From: Paracoccus solventivorans
GTDB taxonomy: Bacteria; Pseudomonadota; Alphaproteobacteria; Rhodobacterales; Rhodobacteraceae
Direction: 5' to 3'
Assembly (NCBI RefSeq): GCF_900142875.1
Contig: NZ_FRCK01000008.1
Coordinates: 62,001 to 126,000 of the forward strand
Length of the DNA: 64,000 nt
The notes beneath the pieces were generated by a model that saw nothing but the letters and a program-made list of their open reading frames with translations, ran no database searches and had not been told where the DNA came from. This document shows positions 1 to 11,938 of this stretch, piece after piece; the stretch's first letter is position 1; every line of letters begins with the position of its first letter. A program made the position numbers and the translations under genes.

Positions 1-681
1 CTGGCCGAAACCGTCCAGCGTGCCGACGCCGTAAAGATCCCCCAGCCGGCGCACGGCAGCGGTGGAATCGAAACTCGCCGCCGAAAGCTCGGTCAGGGCG
101 GCGCCGGCCTCATGCGCGATGTCGTCCAGACGCGACCCGTCCAGCGCCAGCAATTCGCGCGGTGCATGGCGGGCGAGTTCCGGCGCCAGCCGGGGCAGGG
201 GGCAGGGCGCCACCCGCAGCGCGCCGGTGGAAATATCGACCCAGGCCAGCGCCGCCTCGTCCCGCACCTGCGCCCAGGCGGCCAGAAAGTTGTGCCGCCT
301 TGCTTCCAGCAGCGATTCCTCGGTCAGGGTGCCGGGGGTGACCAGCCGCACCACGTCGCGCGCCACCACCGACTTGGACCCGCGCTTGCGGGCCTCGGCC
401 GGGTCCTCCATCTGCTCGGCGATGGCGACGCGGAAGCCCTTGCGGATCAGGGTCAGCAGATAGGATTCCGCGGCATGGACCGGCACCCCGCACATCGGGA
501 TCGGCTGGCCCAGATGGGTGCCGCGCTTGGTCAGCGCGATGTCCAGCGCCGCGGCGGCGGCCACCGCGTCCTCAAAGAACATCTCGTAGAAATCGCCCAT
601 CCGATAGAACAGCAACGCCCCCGGATTGGCCTCGCGGATCGCGAGATACTGGGCCATCATCGGGGTCGGCTGGTCGGTCAT
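1..681 (-). CDS. mutS: DNA mismatch repair protein MutS, N-terminal part (runs off the window)
   Basis: MutS binds mismatched bases after replication and starts mismatch repair with MutL. Only the first 227 codons are here; the gene continues beyond base 1. The start ATG (679-681) gives [13 protein letters not shown]. The mismatch-recognition domain I follows with GDFYEMF, whose Phe31-x-Glu33 pair is the residue couple that stacks on and contacts the mispaired base. The connector region begins after about residue 115. It is divergent from the malic enzyme gene, with 186 bp between starts that also hold a palindromic repeat. Identification rests on this N-terminal domain only; the ATPase domain lies outside the window. 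Confidence 0.95.
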   Translation of the reverse strand, partial: MTDQPTPMMAQYLAIREANPGALLFYRMGDFYEMFFEDAVAAAAALDIALTKRGTHLGQPIPMCGVPVHAAESYLLTLIRKGFRVAIAEQMEDPAEARKRGSKSVVARDVVRLVTPGTLTEESLLEARRHNFLAAWAQVRDEAALAWVDISTGALRVAPCPLPRLAPELARHAPRELLALDGSRLDDIAHEAGAALTELSAASFDSTAAVRRLGDLYGVGTLDGFGQ

Positions 682-740
682 CGGCGGTCCTTTCTGATCG
701 CCCCTCTTCTAGGGTGCGCCATCCGCAAAGAGAACCGCCC

Positions 741-793
741 GCCATTGCTTCTTTCTGGTGAAAATACCCCGGGGGCGCGGGGGCTGGCCCCCG
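741..793. repeat. Dispersed palindromic element, copy 1
   Basis: The copy has a head TTCTTTCTGG followed by AAAATACCCC, then a GC body (GGGGGCGCGGGGGC next to GGCCCCCG) that can fold into a strong hairpin. It lies between the divergent mutS and maeB starts. The same head and body recur elsewhere in the window (for example 23085-23121 and 57469-57505). Confidence 0.75.
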
Positions 794-867
794 CATGCCA
801 CGCCGCACGTTGCGCTTTGCCGCCGGTCCCGGCAAAGCTGTGGCCGAACCCAGCGACGAGAGGAACC

Positions 868-3150
<2,283 letters not shown>

Positions 3151-3189
3151 CGCGACACCGGCGCGGTCGCGTTGGGTCGCGCCGTTGCA

Positions 3190-3261
3190 ATGGGTATTTG
3201 GACCAGAAAGAAACACGCCGTTGCGGCGGGATGAGGGCTTCTTTCTGGCTTAAATACCCAT
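3190..3261. repeat. Dispersed palindromic element, copy 2 (two facing heads)
   Basis: Two head modules face each other: 3190-3212 and 3239-3261 match as an inverted repeat at about 20 of 23 positions (ATGGGTATTT, a 3-nt variable spot, CCAGAAAGAA). The unit lies between the convergent maeB and trhO genes, where the long stem could act as a two-way terminator. It lacks the GGGGGC body of other copies. Confidence 0.7.
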
Positions 3262-3297
3262 GCGGCGGCGACGAGGGCGCTGCGCGGCCGGGGTGGC

Positions 3298-4197
3298 TCA
3301 GCCCGGGTCGCTGTCCGCAAACAGCTCGCCGCGTTCGACCTGGCGTTGCCGGTCGCGGAAGCGGGCGCGGTCGGCGTCGGAATATTCGTCCGTGCACAGG
3401 TGGCAGCAGACGCCGGGCTCATATTCCGGGCGGCTGGTGTCGGCCGGGGACAGCGGGCGGCGGCAGGCGTGGCAGAGCAGATGCCCGCCCGGTTCCAGCC
3501 CGTGGGTCAGGCTGACCCGCCGGTCGAAGACGAAGCAGGTCCCGTCCCACATACTGTCCTGCGCCGGGATATCCTCGAGGTATTTCAGGATCCCGCCCTG
3601 CAGATGCACCACCTCGGGGACTCCTTGCGAGACGAGGAAACTGGTGGATTTCTCGCAGCGGATGCCGCCGGTGCAAAACATTGCCACCCGCTTGCCGGCG
3701 AAGCGATGGGCGTTCTCGGCCCACCAGCCGGGGAACTCTCGGAAACTGGCGGTGCCGGGGTCGATGGCGCCGCGGAAGCTGCCGATGGCGATTTCATAGG
3801 CGTTGCGGGTGTCGATCACCACCGTGCCGGGGTCGCTTATCACCGCGTTCCAATCCTCGGGCGCGACATGGCGGCCGACGCGGGCGGTCGGGTCGATGCC
3901 GGGCCGGCCCATGGTCACGATCTCGGGCTTCACGCGGATCTTCATGCGGCCGAAGGGCAGGGTGGCGGCGGCGCTTTCCTTCCACTCCAGCGCCGCGAAC
4001 CCCGGCCAGCCGCGGAGATGTGCCAGCACCGCCTCGATCCCCTTGCGCGGGCCGGCGATGGTGCCGTTGACCCCCTCGCGCGCTAGGATCAGCGTGCCGC
4101 ACACCCCTTCCGCCCGGCACAGCGCCAGCAGCGGCGGGCGGGCGCTGGCGGGGTCGGCAAGCGGGGCAAAGTGGTAAAGCGCGGCGACGGTGAACAT
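3298..4197 (-). CDS. trhO: tRNA uridine(34) hydroxylase TrhO (YceA-type rhodanese)
   Basis: TrhO carries out oxygen-dependent hydroxylation of U34 in a set of tRNAs, the first step toward 5-(carboxy)methoxyuridine. The protein (299 aa from the preferred start) has an N-terminal acylphosphatase-like fold (about 1-90) and a rhodanese domain whose active loop [10 protein letters not shown] (about 173-182) is the family signature with the essential Cys. A Cys-rich tail follows ([17 protein letters not shown]). The frame is open to 4233, but [10 protein letters not shown] at 4197 matches where the family normally begins, so that start is chosen. It is convergent with maeB. Confidence 0.93.
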   Translation of the reverse strand: MFTVAALYHFAPLADPASARPPLLALCRAEGVCGTLILAREGVNGTIAGPRKGIEAVLAHLRGWPGFAALEWKESAAATLPFGRMKIRVKPEIVTMGRPGIDPTARVGRHVAPEDWNAVISDPGTVVIDTRNAYEIAIGSFRGAIDPGTASFREFPGWWAENAHRFAGKRVAMFCTGGIRCEKSTSFLVSQGVPEVVHLQGGILKYLEDIPAQDSMWDGTCFVFDRRVSLTHGLEPGGHLLCHACRRPLSPADTSRPEYEPGVCCHLCTDEYSDADRARFRDRQRQVERGELFADSDPG

Positions 4198-4323
4198 CCT
4201 GCCCGCGTAATCCGGGCGCGGCGGAAAAGGCAAGCGGTTGGGTGGAGGAGGGGCATAAGGTCGCCCTCCCGTTGACCTCGACCGGCGGGCTTTCTAGGGT
4301 TCCCCGTCCGCAGGAGGAGCGTC

Positions 4324-4914
4324 ATGCGCGCATTGATCGTCGTCGACATGCAGGTCGATTTCTGCCCCGGCGGCGCGCTGGCGGTGGCAAGTGGGGACGA
4401 GATCATCGCCCCGATCAACGCGCTGATGCCCCGGTTCGACGCGGTGATCCTGACGCAGGACTGGCACCCCGCAGACCACGCCAGCTTTGCCGACAACCAC
4501 GGCGCCGCGCCGTTTTCCACCACCCAGATGCCCTACGGCCCGCAGGTGCTGTGGCCACGGCATTGCGTGATCGGCTCGGACGGCGCCGCCTTCCACGCCG
4601 GGCTGGACCTGTCGCGCGCCGATCTGATCCTGCGCAAGGGGTTCCGGCCGGGGATCGACAGCTATTCGGCGTTCTTCGAAAACGACCGCAGCACCGCCAC
4701 CGGGCTGGCCGGCTATCTGCGCGACCGCGGGCTGGACGACCTGCATTTCGTCGGGCTGGCGCAGGATTTCTGCGTGGCCTGGTCGGCGATGGACGCGGTG
4801 CGGCTGGGGTTTGGGGCCACGGTCATCGAGACCGCCACCCGCGCCATCGACCTGGACGGCTCACTGGAGGCCGCGCGCGATGCGATGCGCGCTGCCGGGG
4901 TGACGCTGGCATGA
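4324..4914 (+). CDS. pncA: Nicotinamidase
   Basis: PncA hydrolyses nicotinamide to nicotinate and ammonia, the entry step of NAD salvage. The isochorismatase-type fold of 196 aa shows the catalytic triad Asp8 (VVDMQVDF), Lys105 (LRKGFRPG) and Cys150 (QDFCVAWS). Metal ligands are Asp46 and His48 (TQDWHPADH) with His80 downstream. AGGAGGAG sits just before ATG 4324. The stop overlaps the pncB start (ATGATGA), so the two are translationally coupled and nicotinate is handed straight to PncB. Confidence 0.95.
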   Translation: MRALIVVDMQVDFCPGGALAVASGDEIIAPINALMPRFDAVILTQDWHPADHASFADNHGAAPFSTTQMPYGPQVLWPRHCVIGSDGAAFHAGLDLSRADLILRKGFRPGIDSYSAFFENDRSTATGLAGYLRDRGLDDLHFVGLAQDFCVAWSAMDAVRLGFGATVIETATRAIDLDGSLEAARDAMRAAGVTLA

Positions 4915-6218
4915 TGATCCCCCATATCGACATTGCGACGCGGGTCTACAACCACAAGTGGAAAATCGACCCGATCGTGCGCTCGCTGATCGACACCGAT
5001 TTCTACAAACTGCTGATGTGCCAGTCGGTGTTCCGCAACCGGCCCGACGTGGACGTCACCTTCAGCCTGATCAACCGCAGCAAATCCATCCGCCTGGCCG
5101 AATTGATCGACGAGGGCGAGCTGCGCGAGCAGCTGGACCATGTGCGCGGCCTGTCGCTGGCGCGGGGCGAATCCACCTGGATGCGCGGCAACACCTTCTA
5201 CGGCAAGCGCCAGATGTTCCGCCCCGATTTCATGGAGTTCCTCGAGAATCTGCGCCTGCCGGAATACCAGCTGGAACGCCGTGACGGCCAGTACGAGCTG
5301 ACCTTTCACGGCCGCTGGCCCGAGGTGATGCTGTGGGAAATCCCGGCGCTCGCCATCATCATGGAGCTGCGCTCGCGCGCCGTGCTCAAGGATCTGGGCC
5401 GGTTCGAGCTGCAGGTGCTTTACGCCCGCGCCATGGCCCGGCTGTGGGAAAAGATCGAACATCTGCGCAAGCTGGGCCCCGACCTGCGCATCGCCGATTT
5501 CGGGACAAGGCGGCGGCATTCCTTCCTGTGGCAGGACTGGTGCGTGCAGGCGATGATCGAGGGCCTGGGCGATTGTTTCACCGGCACCTCGAACTGCCTG
5601 ATCGCCATGCGCCGCGACATCGAGGCGATCGGCACCAACGCCCATGAGCTGCCGATGGTCTATGCGGCGCTGGCCGACAGCGACGAGGAACTGCGCCAGG
5701 CCCCGTATCGCGTGCTGGCCGACTGGCAAGAGGAACACGACGGCAATCTGCGCATCATTCTGCCCGACACCTATGGCACGCCGGGGTTCCTGGACAACGC
5801 GCCCGACTGGCTGGCGCGCTGGACCGGCATCCGCGTCGATTCCGGCGATCCGGTCGAGATGGCGGAATATGCGATCCGCTGGTGGCAAAGCCGCGGCGAG
5901 GATCCGCAGGGCAAGCTGGTGATCTTTTCCGACGGGCTGGATGAACAGACCATCGCCATGCTGTTTTCGCGGTTCCACGGGCGGGTCAAGGTCAGCTTCG
6001 GCTGGGGGACGCTGCTGACCAACGACTTCCGCGGCTTCGTGCCCGGCGACGGGCTGGCCCCGTTCAGCCTGGTGTGCAAGGCGGTGGCCGCGAACGGCCG
6101 CCCGACGGTGAAACTGTCCGACAACCCGGAAAAGGCCACCGGCCCGGCCGAGCTGGTGGCGCATTACCGCCGCGTGTTCGATGCGGCCGAGGGGCAGCGG
6201 TTCGACGTGATCGTCTAG
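4911..6218 (+). CDS. pncB: Nicotinate phosphoribosyltransferase
   Basis: PncB converts nicotinate and PRPP to nicotinate mononucleotide with ATP hydrolysis, the second Preiss-Handler step. It has 435 aa. Family motifs are [12 protein letters not shown] near the N-terminus, FGTRRRHS and GTSNCLIA in the middle, and RVDSGDP and FSDGLDE toward the C-terminus. The start at 4911 overlaps the pncA stop; ATG 4914 is three bases further and also possible. The frame is open far upstream but only through pncA in another frame. It is convergent with nadE 28 bp downstream, so two salvage genes and the last NAD step sit together. Confidence 0.95.
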   Translation: MMIPHIDIATRVYNHKWKIDPIVRSLIDTDFYKLLMCQSVFRNRPDVDVTFSLINRSKSIRLAELIDEGELREQLDHVRGLSLARGESTWMRGNTFYGKRQMFRPDFMEFLENLRLPEYQLERRDGQYELTFHGRWPEVMLWEIPALAIIMELRSRAVLKDLGRFELQVLYARAMARLWEKIEHLRKLGPDLRIADFGTRRRHSFLWQDWCVQAMIEGLGDCFTGTSNCLIAMRRDIEAIGTNAHELPMVYAALADSDEELRQAPYRVLADWQEEHDGNLRIILPDTYGTPGFLDNAPDWLARWTGIRVDSGDPVEMAEYAIRWWQSRGEDPQGKLVIFSDGLDEQTIAMLFSRFHGRVKVSFGWGTLLTNDFRGFVPGDGLAPFSLVCKAVAANGRPTVKLSDNPEKATGPAELVAHYRRVFDAAEGQRFDVIV

Positions 6219-6246
6219 GGCGCCCAGCCCGCTCAGCCCAGCCCGC

Positions 6247-7881
6247 TCAGCCTGGATCGTGCCAGGCGTTGACCAGCGGATAGCGCCGGTCCATCCCGAA
6301 GGCGCGCGGCGACAGCCGCGGCCCCGGCGCGGCTTGGTAGCGCTTCCATTCGCTGAACTGCACCAGCCGCACCATCCGCTGCACCGTGTCCGCGTCGAAC
6401 CCCTGCGCGATCAGCGAGGCGGTGGATTCGTCGCGCTCGATCAGCCCTTCGAGGATCGCGTCCAGCAGGTCATAGGGCGGCAGGCTGTCCTGATCGGTCT
6501 GCCCCGGGCGCAGCTCGGCCGAGGGCGGCTTGGCGATGATCGCGGGGGGGATCACCTCGCCCGCAGGCCCGCGCATCCAGTCGCGATGGTTTTCGTTGCG
6601 CCAGCGGCAGGTCTGGAACACCCGGGTCTTGTAGAGGTCGCGCAGCGGGTTATAGCTGCCGGCCATGTCGCCGTAGATAGTCGCATATCCCACCGCGACC
6701 TCGGATTTGTTGCCGGTGCACAGCAGCATATCGCCGAACTTGTTTGACAGCGCCATCAGCAGCACCCCGCGCAGGCGGGACTGGATGTTTTCCTCGGTCA
6801 GGTCGGGGGTGGTGCCGGCAAAGCTTTCGGCCAGCGTCTCGGTCACCGCCTGCTGGCCAAGGGTGATCGGCAGCGTGTCCATGCGGATGCCCAGCCGCTG
6901 CGCCTGTTCCGCGGCGTCGTCCAGCGAATGCTGCGTGGAATGGACCGAGGGCAGCCGCACCGCCCGCACGTTTTCCGGCCCCAGCGTGTCGGCGGCGATG
7001 GTGGCGACCAGCGTCGAATCGACCCCGCCCGACAGCCCCAGCAACGCACGGCGGAACCCGGATTTGCGCATGTAGTCGCCCAGGGCCACGCACATGGCGC
7101 GGTAATCCTGTTCCCATTCGTCGGGCTGCGGGGCCATCACCCCGGGCTCGGCCTGCCAGCCGCCCTCGCCGCGGATGAAGTCGACATGGGCCACCGCATC
7201 CTCGAACGGCGGCAGTTGCAGCTGCTTGTGCCCGCCCGGGTTCAGCACGAACGAGGCGCCATCGTGGACCCATTCGTCCTGCCCGCCGGTCAGGTTCAGA
7301 TGCACCAGCGGCAGCCCGGTTTCCACCACCCGCGCCACCATATGGGTGATGCGGTGGTCGTGGCGGGCGCGGTGATAGGGGTCGGCGGCGGGGCAAAGCA
7401 GGATCTCGGCCCCGGTCTCGGCCAGTGTCTCGGCGACTTCGGGGGACAGTGCATCCGCGCCAAGGGCGCAGCCCAGCCGCAGCCCGTCCACCGCAAAGGG
7501 GCCGCTGATCGGGGCTGGGTCGAAGCTGGCGTCGCCGCCGTGACGCAGCACCTGCGCGGTGACGCGCCCGGATTGCAGCACCAGCCAGGCGTCATGCACC
7601 CGCCCGCCCACGCGCCAGGGCGCACCGATGCCGATCGCCGGCCCCTCCGCGCAATCGGCGGCGAGCTTTTCCACCGTGCGGCGGCAGTCGTCCAGAAACG
7701 CCGGTTTGCGCGCCAGGTCGCCCAAGGGGCTGCCGGACAGGAACAGCCCCGGCAGCGCCAGCATCTGGGCGCCGGCGGCTTGGGCTTGCTGCCAGGCCCC
7801 GTATGCCAGCGCCGCGTTGCCGGGCAGGTCGCCGAGCGTGGGGTTCAGCTGGGCGATGGTCAGGCGGAAACGGTCGGTCAT
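6247..7881 (-). CDS. nadE: NAD synthase with a degenerate glutaminase (nitrilase-fold) domain
   Basis: The C-terminal synthetase domain (about 265-544) is intact: PP-loop LGLSGGVDSTL (282-291), NKFGDML, TGNKSEVAVGY and the PSAELRP tail typical of enzymes amidating nicotinate adenine dinucleotide. The N-terminal half is collinear with the glutamine-hydrolysing nitrilase domain, but the catalytic positions look lost. LALPGLFLSG has Gly45 where family members have the Glu of LPE. VLRHGGDASFDP has Arg113 for the catalytic Lys, with a deletion of about seven residues after it. LRLGCALGADAL has Gly141 where PICED carries the nucleophilic Cys. The start MTDRFRLTIAQLNP (7881) is the family start; the open frame to 8226 is not used. 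Glutamine use is therefore doubtful, ammonia use likely. Confidence 0.93.
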   Translation of the reverse strand: MTDRFRLTIAQLNPTLGDLPGNAALAYGAWQQAQAAGAQMLALPGLFLSGSPLGDLARKPAFLDDCRRTVEKLAADCAEGPAIGIGAPWRVGGRVHDAWLVLQSGRVTAQVLRHGGDASFDPAPISGPFAVDGLRLGCALGADALSPEVAETLAETGAEILLCPAADPYHRARHDHRITHMVARVVETGLPLVHLNLTGGQDEWVHDGASFVLNPGGHKQLQLPPFEDAVAHVDFIRGEGGWQAEPGVMAPQPDEWEQDYRAMCVALGDYMRKSGFRRALLGLSGGVDSTLVATIAADTLGPENVRAVRLPSVHSTQHSLDDAAEQAQRLGIRMDTLPITLGQQAVTETLAESFAGTTPDLTEENIQSRLRGVLLMALSNKFGDMLLCTGNKSEVAVGYATIYGDMAGSYNPLRDLYKTRVFQTCRWRNENHRDWMRGPAGEVIPPAIIAKPPSAELRPGQTDQDSLPPYDLLDAILEGLIERDESTASLIAQGFDADTVQRMVRLVQFSEWKRYQAAPGPRLSPRAFGMDRRYPLVNAWHDPG

Positions 7882-7954
7882 GGCAGGGCTCCGTGCAGGG
7901 CTGTGGAAAGATAGGGCCTGCGGGGGGCGAGGGAAAGGGTGATGGCGCCGCCGG

Positions 7955-8008
7955 AGCGGGGGTTTTCCACCCCCGCACCCCCGGAGGATATTTGCGGCAC
8001 GGTGAAAG
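7955..8008. repeat. Dispersed palindromic element, copy 3 (reverse orientation)
   Basis: The copy is read on the minus strand: a head ending AAATATCC, then GGGGGTGCGGGGG and a hairpin of the type GGGGGTGGAAAACCCCC. It lies between the divergent nadE and MORN-protein starts. The GGGGGTGGAAAACCCCC hairpin also occurs at 41279-41296. Confidence 0.65.
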
Positions 8009-8131
8009 CCCAAAGCGCGCGCGGGGGCGGCAGAGGTCGCCTTGGGCTTTGCGCCGGGCGGCGGCTGCGCTAAACCAAGCGCAGCGGCGGGCGCGGCCCG
8101 CATCCACCCACAGGCTTGAGAGGCTCTGGCG

Positions 8132-9718
8132 ATGAAACCCGCAGTCCTTGCCGCGGCGCTGGCCGGTCTGGCGCTTTCCCAGGTGCCCGCGCCTGCCGTG
8201 GCGCAGGCCGCGGCGGTCGTCACCAAGCAATATGACGACGGCGGCGTCTATGAGGGCACGTTCCGCAACGGCCGCCAGCACGGGCGCGGCAGCTACAGCC
8301 TGCCCTCGGGCTATCGCTACGAAGGCGACTGGGTGGACGGCGAGATCCGCGGCCATGGGCGGGCGGTCTATCCCAACGGCTCGGTCTACGAGGGGCAGTT
8401 CGACGGCGGCAAGCCGCATGGCAAGGGCAAGATCACCTATGCCGACGGCGGCAGCTACGAAGGCGACTGGGTCGAGGGCGAGATCACCGGCCAAGGCCGC
8501 GCCACCTATGCCAACGGCTCGGTCTACGAGGGCGGGTTCGAAAAGGCGCTGCACCACGGCAAGGGGGTGCTGACCCAGCCCAACGGCTATCGCTATGACG
8601 GCGACTGGGTGCGCGGCGCGCGCGAGGGCCACGGCAAGATCACCTATCCCGACGGCTCGGTCTACGAAGGCGGGATGCTGGCCGAGATGCGCGCGGGGCA
8701 GGGCAAGCTGACCATGCCCGACGGGCTGGTCTACGAAGGCGTCTGGGCCAGCGGCCAGATGTCGGGGCCGGGGCGGCTGGTGCAGCCTTCGGGCGACATC
8801 TACGAAGGCACCATGGTCGCCAACCGGCGCGAAGGGCAGGGCCGCGCCACCTATGTGAACGGCGACGTCTACGAGGGCGGCTTCCGCGCCGACAAGCGCC
8901 ACGGCAAGGGCGTGTTCACCGGCAAGGACGGCTATCGCTACGAGGGCGGCTGGGTCGACGACCGGATGGAGGGCGAGGGTCGCATCCAGTATCCCGACGG
9001 CTCGGTCTACGAAGGTACGCTCAAGGCCGATCAGCCCGACGGCCGCGGCCGTATCACCTATCCCGACGGCTCCGGCTACGAAGGCGACTGGGTGGCGGGG
9101 GTGATCGAGGGGCAGGGACGCGCCACCTATGCCAACGGCATGTCCTATGAGGGCGGCTTCAAGAACGCGCGCAACCACGGGCTGGGCACGATGTCCCACC
9201 CGGACGGCTATGTCTATACCGGCGCCTGGGTCAACGGCCAGCGCCACGGCGAAGGCGCGGCCACCTATACCGACGGCACCACCTATCGCGGCGGTTTCGC
9301 GGGCGGGCTGCGCGAGGGGCAGGGCGTGCTGATGACCCCGGACGGCTTCCGCTACGAAGGCGGCTGGAAGGCCGGCGAGATCGACGGCAAGGGCGTGGCC
9401 AGCTACGCCAACGGCGACGTCTATGAGGGCAGCTTCGTCGCCGGCAAGCGGCAAGGGGCCGGGGTGATGCGCTATGCCAGCGGCCGCGTGACCGAGGGCG
9501 AATGGCGCGACGACCAGCTCAAGGAAGATGCGAGCGCCCCGGCCGCTGCAGCCGAGGGCAGCGCCCTGCCTGCCGAACCGGAGGTGCCGGGCGGTTCCGC
9601 CGAGCTGCCGGCGGGCGGCGCGGGGGTAGCGCCAGACGATGAAGCGCAACCCGTTCCCCCTGCAGAGGAGACCCCTGCGGAGGATACGGCCGGGGAGGAC
9701 CTGCCCGCCGAGGGCTAG
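8132..9718 (+). CDS. Secreted MORN-repeat protein
   Basis: The gene encodes 528 aa. A signal peptide (about 1-26, LAAALAGLALSQVPAPAVAQA) indicates export to the periplasm or outer membrane. Residues of about 35-455 are an unbroken array of 18 MORN units of exactly 23 residues plus a partial 19th, each of the form YEGxWxxGxxxGxGxxxYxxG. A tail of about 70 residues is rich in Ala, Glu and Pro. MORN repeats form elongated beta-hairpin solenoids and in eukaryotes serve as membrane or protein scaffolds; no enzymatic domain is attached here. The role is unknown. The start ATG lies just before the signal peptide with GAGAGGC upstream. It is monocistronic, between nadE and uvrC. Confidence 0.9.
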   Translation: MKPAVLAAALAGLALSQVPAPAVAQAAAVVTKQYDDGGVYEGTFRNGRQHGRGSYSLPSGYRYEGDWVDGEIRGHGRAVYPNGSVYEGQFDGGKPHGKGKITYADGGSYEGDWVEGEITGQGRATYANGSVYEGGFEKALHHGKGVLTQPNGYRYDGDWVRGAREGHGKITYPDGSVYEGGMLAEMRAGQGKLTMPDGLVYEGVWASGQMSGPGRLVQPSGDIYEGTMVANRREGQGRATYVNGDVYEGGFRADKRHGKGVFTGKDGYRYEGGWVDDRMEGEGRIQYPDGSVYEGTLKADQPDGRGRITYPDGSGYEGDWVAGVIEGQGRATYANGMSYEGGFKNARNHGLGTMSHPDGYVYTGAWVNGQRHGEGAATYTDGTTYRGGFAGGLREGQGVLMTPDGFRYEGGWKAGEIDGKGVASYANGDVYEGSFVAGKRQGAGVMRYASGRVTEGEWRDDQLKEDASAPAAAAEGSALPAEPEVPGGSAELPAGGAGVAPDDEAQPVPPAEETPAEDTAGEDLPAEG

Positions 9719-9755
9719 GTGGCTGTGGCGCCCGCGGCAGGCGGCCTGCCCCGCC

Positions 9756-11639
9756 TCATCCCTCGGGGTGGAAATGGTCGTGGATGGTGCGGGCGAGCGC
9801 GCCTGAGATGCCCTCGACCGCCTGCAGATCGGCCAGACCCGCGTTCGACACCGCCTTGGCGCTGCCGAAATGCGCCAGCAGCGCGCGTTTGCGGGCGGCG
9901 CCAACGCCGGGGATTTCGTCCAGCGGGTTCGCCATCGCCTGTTTCGTGCGCCGGGCGCGGTGGGTGCCGATGGCCCAGCGGTGCGCCTCGTCCCGCAGGC
10001 GCTGGGTGAAATACAGCACCGGGTCGTTCATCGCCAGCGCCTTGGGACGCATCCCGGGGCGGTGGAATACCTCTTTGCCGTGGTCGCGATCCTCGCCCTT
10101 GGCGACGCCGATCAGGGGGATGTCCTCGACCCCCAGCTCGGCCAGGATCCCCGCCACCGCCGACACCTGCCCGGCGCCGCCGTCGATCAGCAGCAGGTCG
10201 GGCCAGGCTTCGGACGCGCGGTCGGGGTCTTCCTTGAGCAGCCGGGAAAACCGCCGGGTCAGCACCTCGCGCATCATGCCGAAATCGTCGCCGGGGGTGA
10301 TCTCGGTGCCCTTGATGTTGAACTTGCGATACTGGCTTTTCATCCAGCTCTCGGGGCCGGCGACGATCATGCCGCCGACCGGGGCCGCACCCTGGATATG
10401 GCTGTTGTCGTAGACCTCGATCCGGCGCGGCACCACCGGCAGTTCAAACGCCTCGGCCAGACCCTCCAGCAGCCGCCGCTGGGTGGCGCTTTCGGCCAGC
10501 CGGCGGGCCAGGCTTTCGCGGGCGTTGCGCAGCGCGTTGGCCACCAGCTCGGCCTTTTCCCCGCGCTGCGGCACCCCCAGCACCACCCGCCGCCCGGCGC
10601 GGTCCGACAGCAGCCGCGCCATCAGATCCGCATCCTCGACCGCATCGCTCAGCAGGATCAGCCGCGGCGGCAGCTTGTCGGCGTAGAACTGCGCCAGAAA
10701 CGCCTGCATGATCTCGGCCGGGGATTCGGAACCGCCGGTGCGGGGGTAGAAGTCGCGGTTCCCCCAGCTCTGGTTGCCGCGGATGAAGAACACCTGCACG
10801 CAGGCCTGCCCGGCGTCCAGATGCAGGGCCACTACATCGGCCTCGGGGACGCCCTTGGGGTTGATCGCCTGCACCGACTGCACCGCGGTCAGCGCCTTGA
10901 TCCGGTCGCGCAGCGCCGCGGCGCGTTCGTATTCCATCGCCGCCGAGGCCTCGGCCATCTCGGCCGCCAGCCGGGTCTGGATCGAGGTCGAGCGCCCCTG
11001 CAGGAACCGCTCGGCATCCGCGACCAGCCCGGCATAATCGGTTTCCGAGATGCGTCCGACACAGGGCGCGCTGCAGCGCTTGATCTGGTAAAGCAGGCAG
11101 GGCCGGGTGCGCGAGGCAAAGGTCGCATCGGTACAGGATCGCAGCAGGAACACCCGTTGCAGCTGGTTCAGCGTGCGGTTGACCGCGCCCGCGCTGGCGA
11201 AGGGGCCGTAGTAATCGCCCTTTTCCGATTTCGCGCCGCGGTGCTTCTTGATCTGCGGGAACGGATGGTTGCGGGTGACCAGAATGTTCGGGAACGACTT
11301 GTCGTCGCGCAGCAGCACGTTGTAGCGCGGCTTGAGCTGCTTGATGAGATTCTGTTCCAGCAGCAGCGCCTCGGTCTCGGTCCTTGTGCTGAGGAACATC
11401 ATGCTGGCGGTTTCGCGGATCATCCGCGCGATCCGCACCGAATGCCCCGAGGGGCGGGCGTAGTTCGACACCCTCGCCCGCAGGTTGCGCGCCTTGCCCA
11501 CGTAAAGCACCGCGCCCCCCGCATCCAGCATCCGGTAAACCCCAGGGCTGGAATCGAGCCGGCGGCAGTAATCCGCGATCAGCCGGTGGCCGGTCAGGGG
11601 CGGAACGGGGTGTTCGGCAGGGGGTGCGGTATCGTCCAT
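9756..11639 (-). CDS. uvrC: Excinuclease ABC subunit C
   Basis: UvrC makes both incisions around bulky DNA lesions after UvrAB recognition. The 627-aa product has the N-terminal GIY-YIG nuclease domain ([27 protein letters not shown], about 29-105), a UVR motif region (about 205-240), the RNase H-like endonuclease domain ([19 protein letters not shown]) and C-terminal helix-hairpin-helix motifs ([13 protein letters not shown] and [11 protein letters not shown]). ATG 11639 is the only convincing start. A LexA-type box and a DnaA-type box lie 75-105 bp upstream, suggesting damage-inducible expression. Confidence 0.96.
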   Translation of the reverse strand: MDDTAPPAEHPVPPLTGHRLIADYCRRLDSSPGVYRMLDAGGAVLYVGKARNLRARVSNYARPSGHSVRIARMIRETASMMFLSTRTETEALLLEQNLIKQLKPRYNVLLRDDKSFPNILVTRNHPFPQIKKHRGAKSEKGDYYGPFASAGAVNRTLNQLQRVFLLRSCTDATFASRTRPCLLYQIKRCSAPCVGRISETDYAGLVADAERFLQGRSTSIQTRLAAEMAEASAAMEYERAAALRDRIKALTAVQSVQAINPKGVPEADVVALHLDAGQACVQVFFIRGNQSWGNRDFYPRTGGSESPAEIMQAFLAQFYADKLPPRLILLSDAVEDADLMARLLSDRAGRRVVLGVPQRGEKAELVANALRNARESLARRLAESATQRRLLEGLAEAFELPVVPRRIEVYDNSHIQGAAPVGGMIVAGPESWMKSQYRKFNIKGTEITPGDDFGMMREVLTRRFSRLLKEDPDRASEAWPDLLLIDGGAGQVSAVAGILAELGVEDIPLIGVAKGEDRDHGKEVFHRPGMRPKALAMNDPVLYFTQRLRDEAHRWAIGTHRARRTKQAMANPLDEIPGVGAARKRALLAHFGSAKAVSNAGLADLQAVEGISGALARTIHDHFHPEG

Positions 11640-11713
11640 GGTGTTAACGAAGTGATTCCGTTTTCAGCCCGCAAGACGGGGTGGGATGCAAGCAGATATG
11701 CATCCACGGAATC

Positions 11714-11722
11714 TGTGGATAA
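11714..11722 (-). promoter_or_regulatory. Perfect DnaA-box sequence upstream of uvrC
   Basis: TTATCCACA on the minus strand (TGTGGATAA on plus), identical to the consensus strong DnaA box. It lies eight bases from the putative LexA box in the same promoter region. A single box in intergenic DNA may be chance or local DnaA control; there is no cluster of boxes here, so an origin is not suggested. Confidence 0.4.
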
Positions 11723-11729
11723 CTCTGTG

Positions 11730-11744
11730 GAACGGCTGCGGAAC
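11730..11744. promoter_or_regulatory. Putative LexA (SOS) box of the alphaproteobacterial type
   Basis: GAAC-GGCTGCG-GAAC is an exact direct repeat with 7-bp spacing (GTTC-N7-GTTC on the uvrC strand), the operator described for LexA of Rhodobacter and other alphaproteobacteria. It is centred about 100 bp upstream of the uvrC start, and uvrC is its only plausible target. The surrounding 11640-11938 stretch is AT-richer than the genes and includes the arms AAAAACAG and CTGTTTTT (about 11792-11822), with no gene visible. Confidence 0.6.
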
Positions 11745-11938
11745 CATCGTCCCCGGATCAGGGATTCCTAGGCTTTCCCGGGTTTGCTCAAAAAACAGGC
11801 AGTGTTGCAAGGGGCTGTTTTTCATCGTTTTTCTTTGTATGCGCCACAAGCGGATGATTCCCTTGAAGGATTCGTGACAATCGGCGGGCTGCCGCAGCGA
11901 TGGTGGACAAAGTGCCGCGGGGTGCTGCCGCGGGCGGG

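Noticed and set aside
112..867. Upstream extension of the malic enzyme frame by about 250 codons
   Set aside because: It runs antisense through mutS and the intergenic repeat; the ribosome site and the family start are at 868.
11700..11760. Replication origin suggested by a DnaA box
   Set aside because: Only one consensus box, no cluster, no AT-rich unwinding element and no dnaA, dnaN or parAB beside it.
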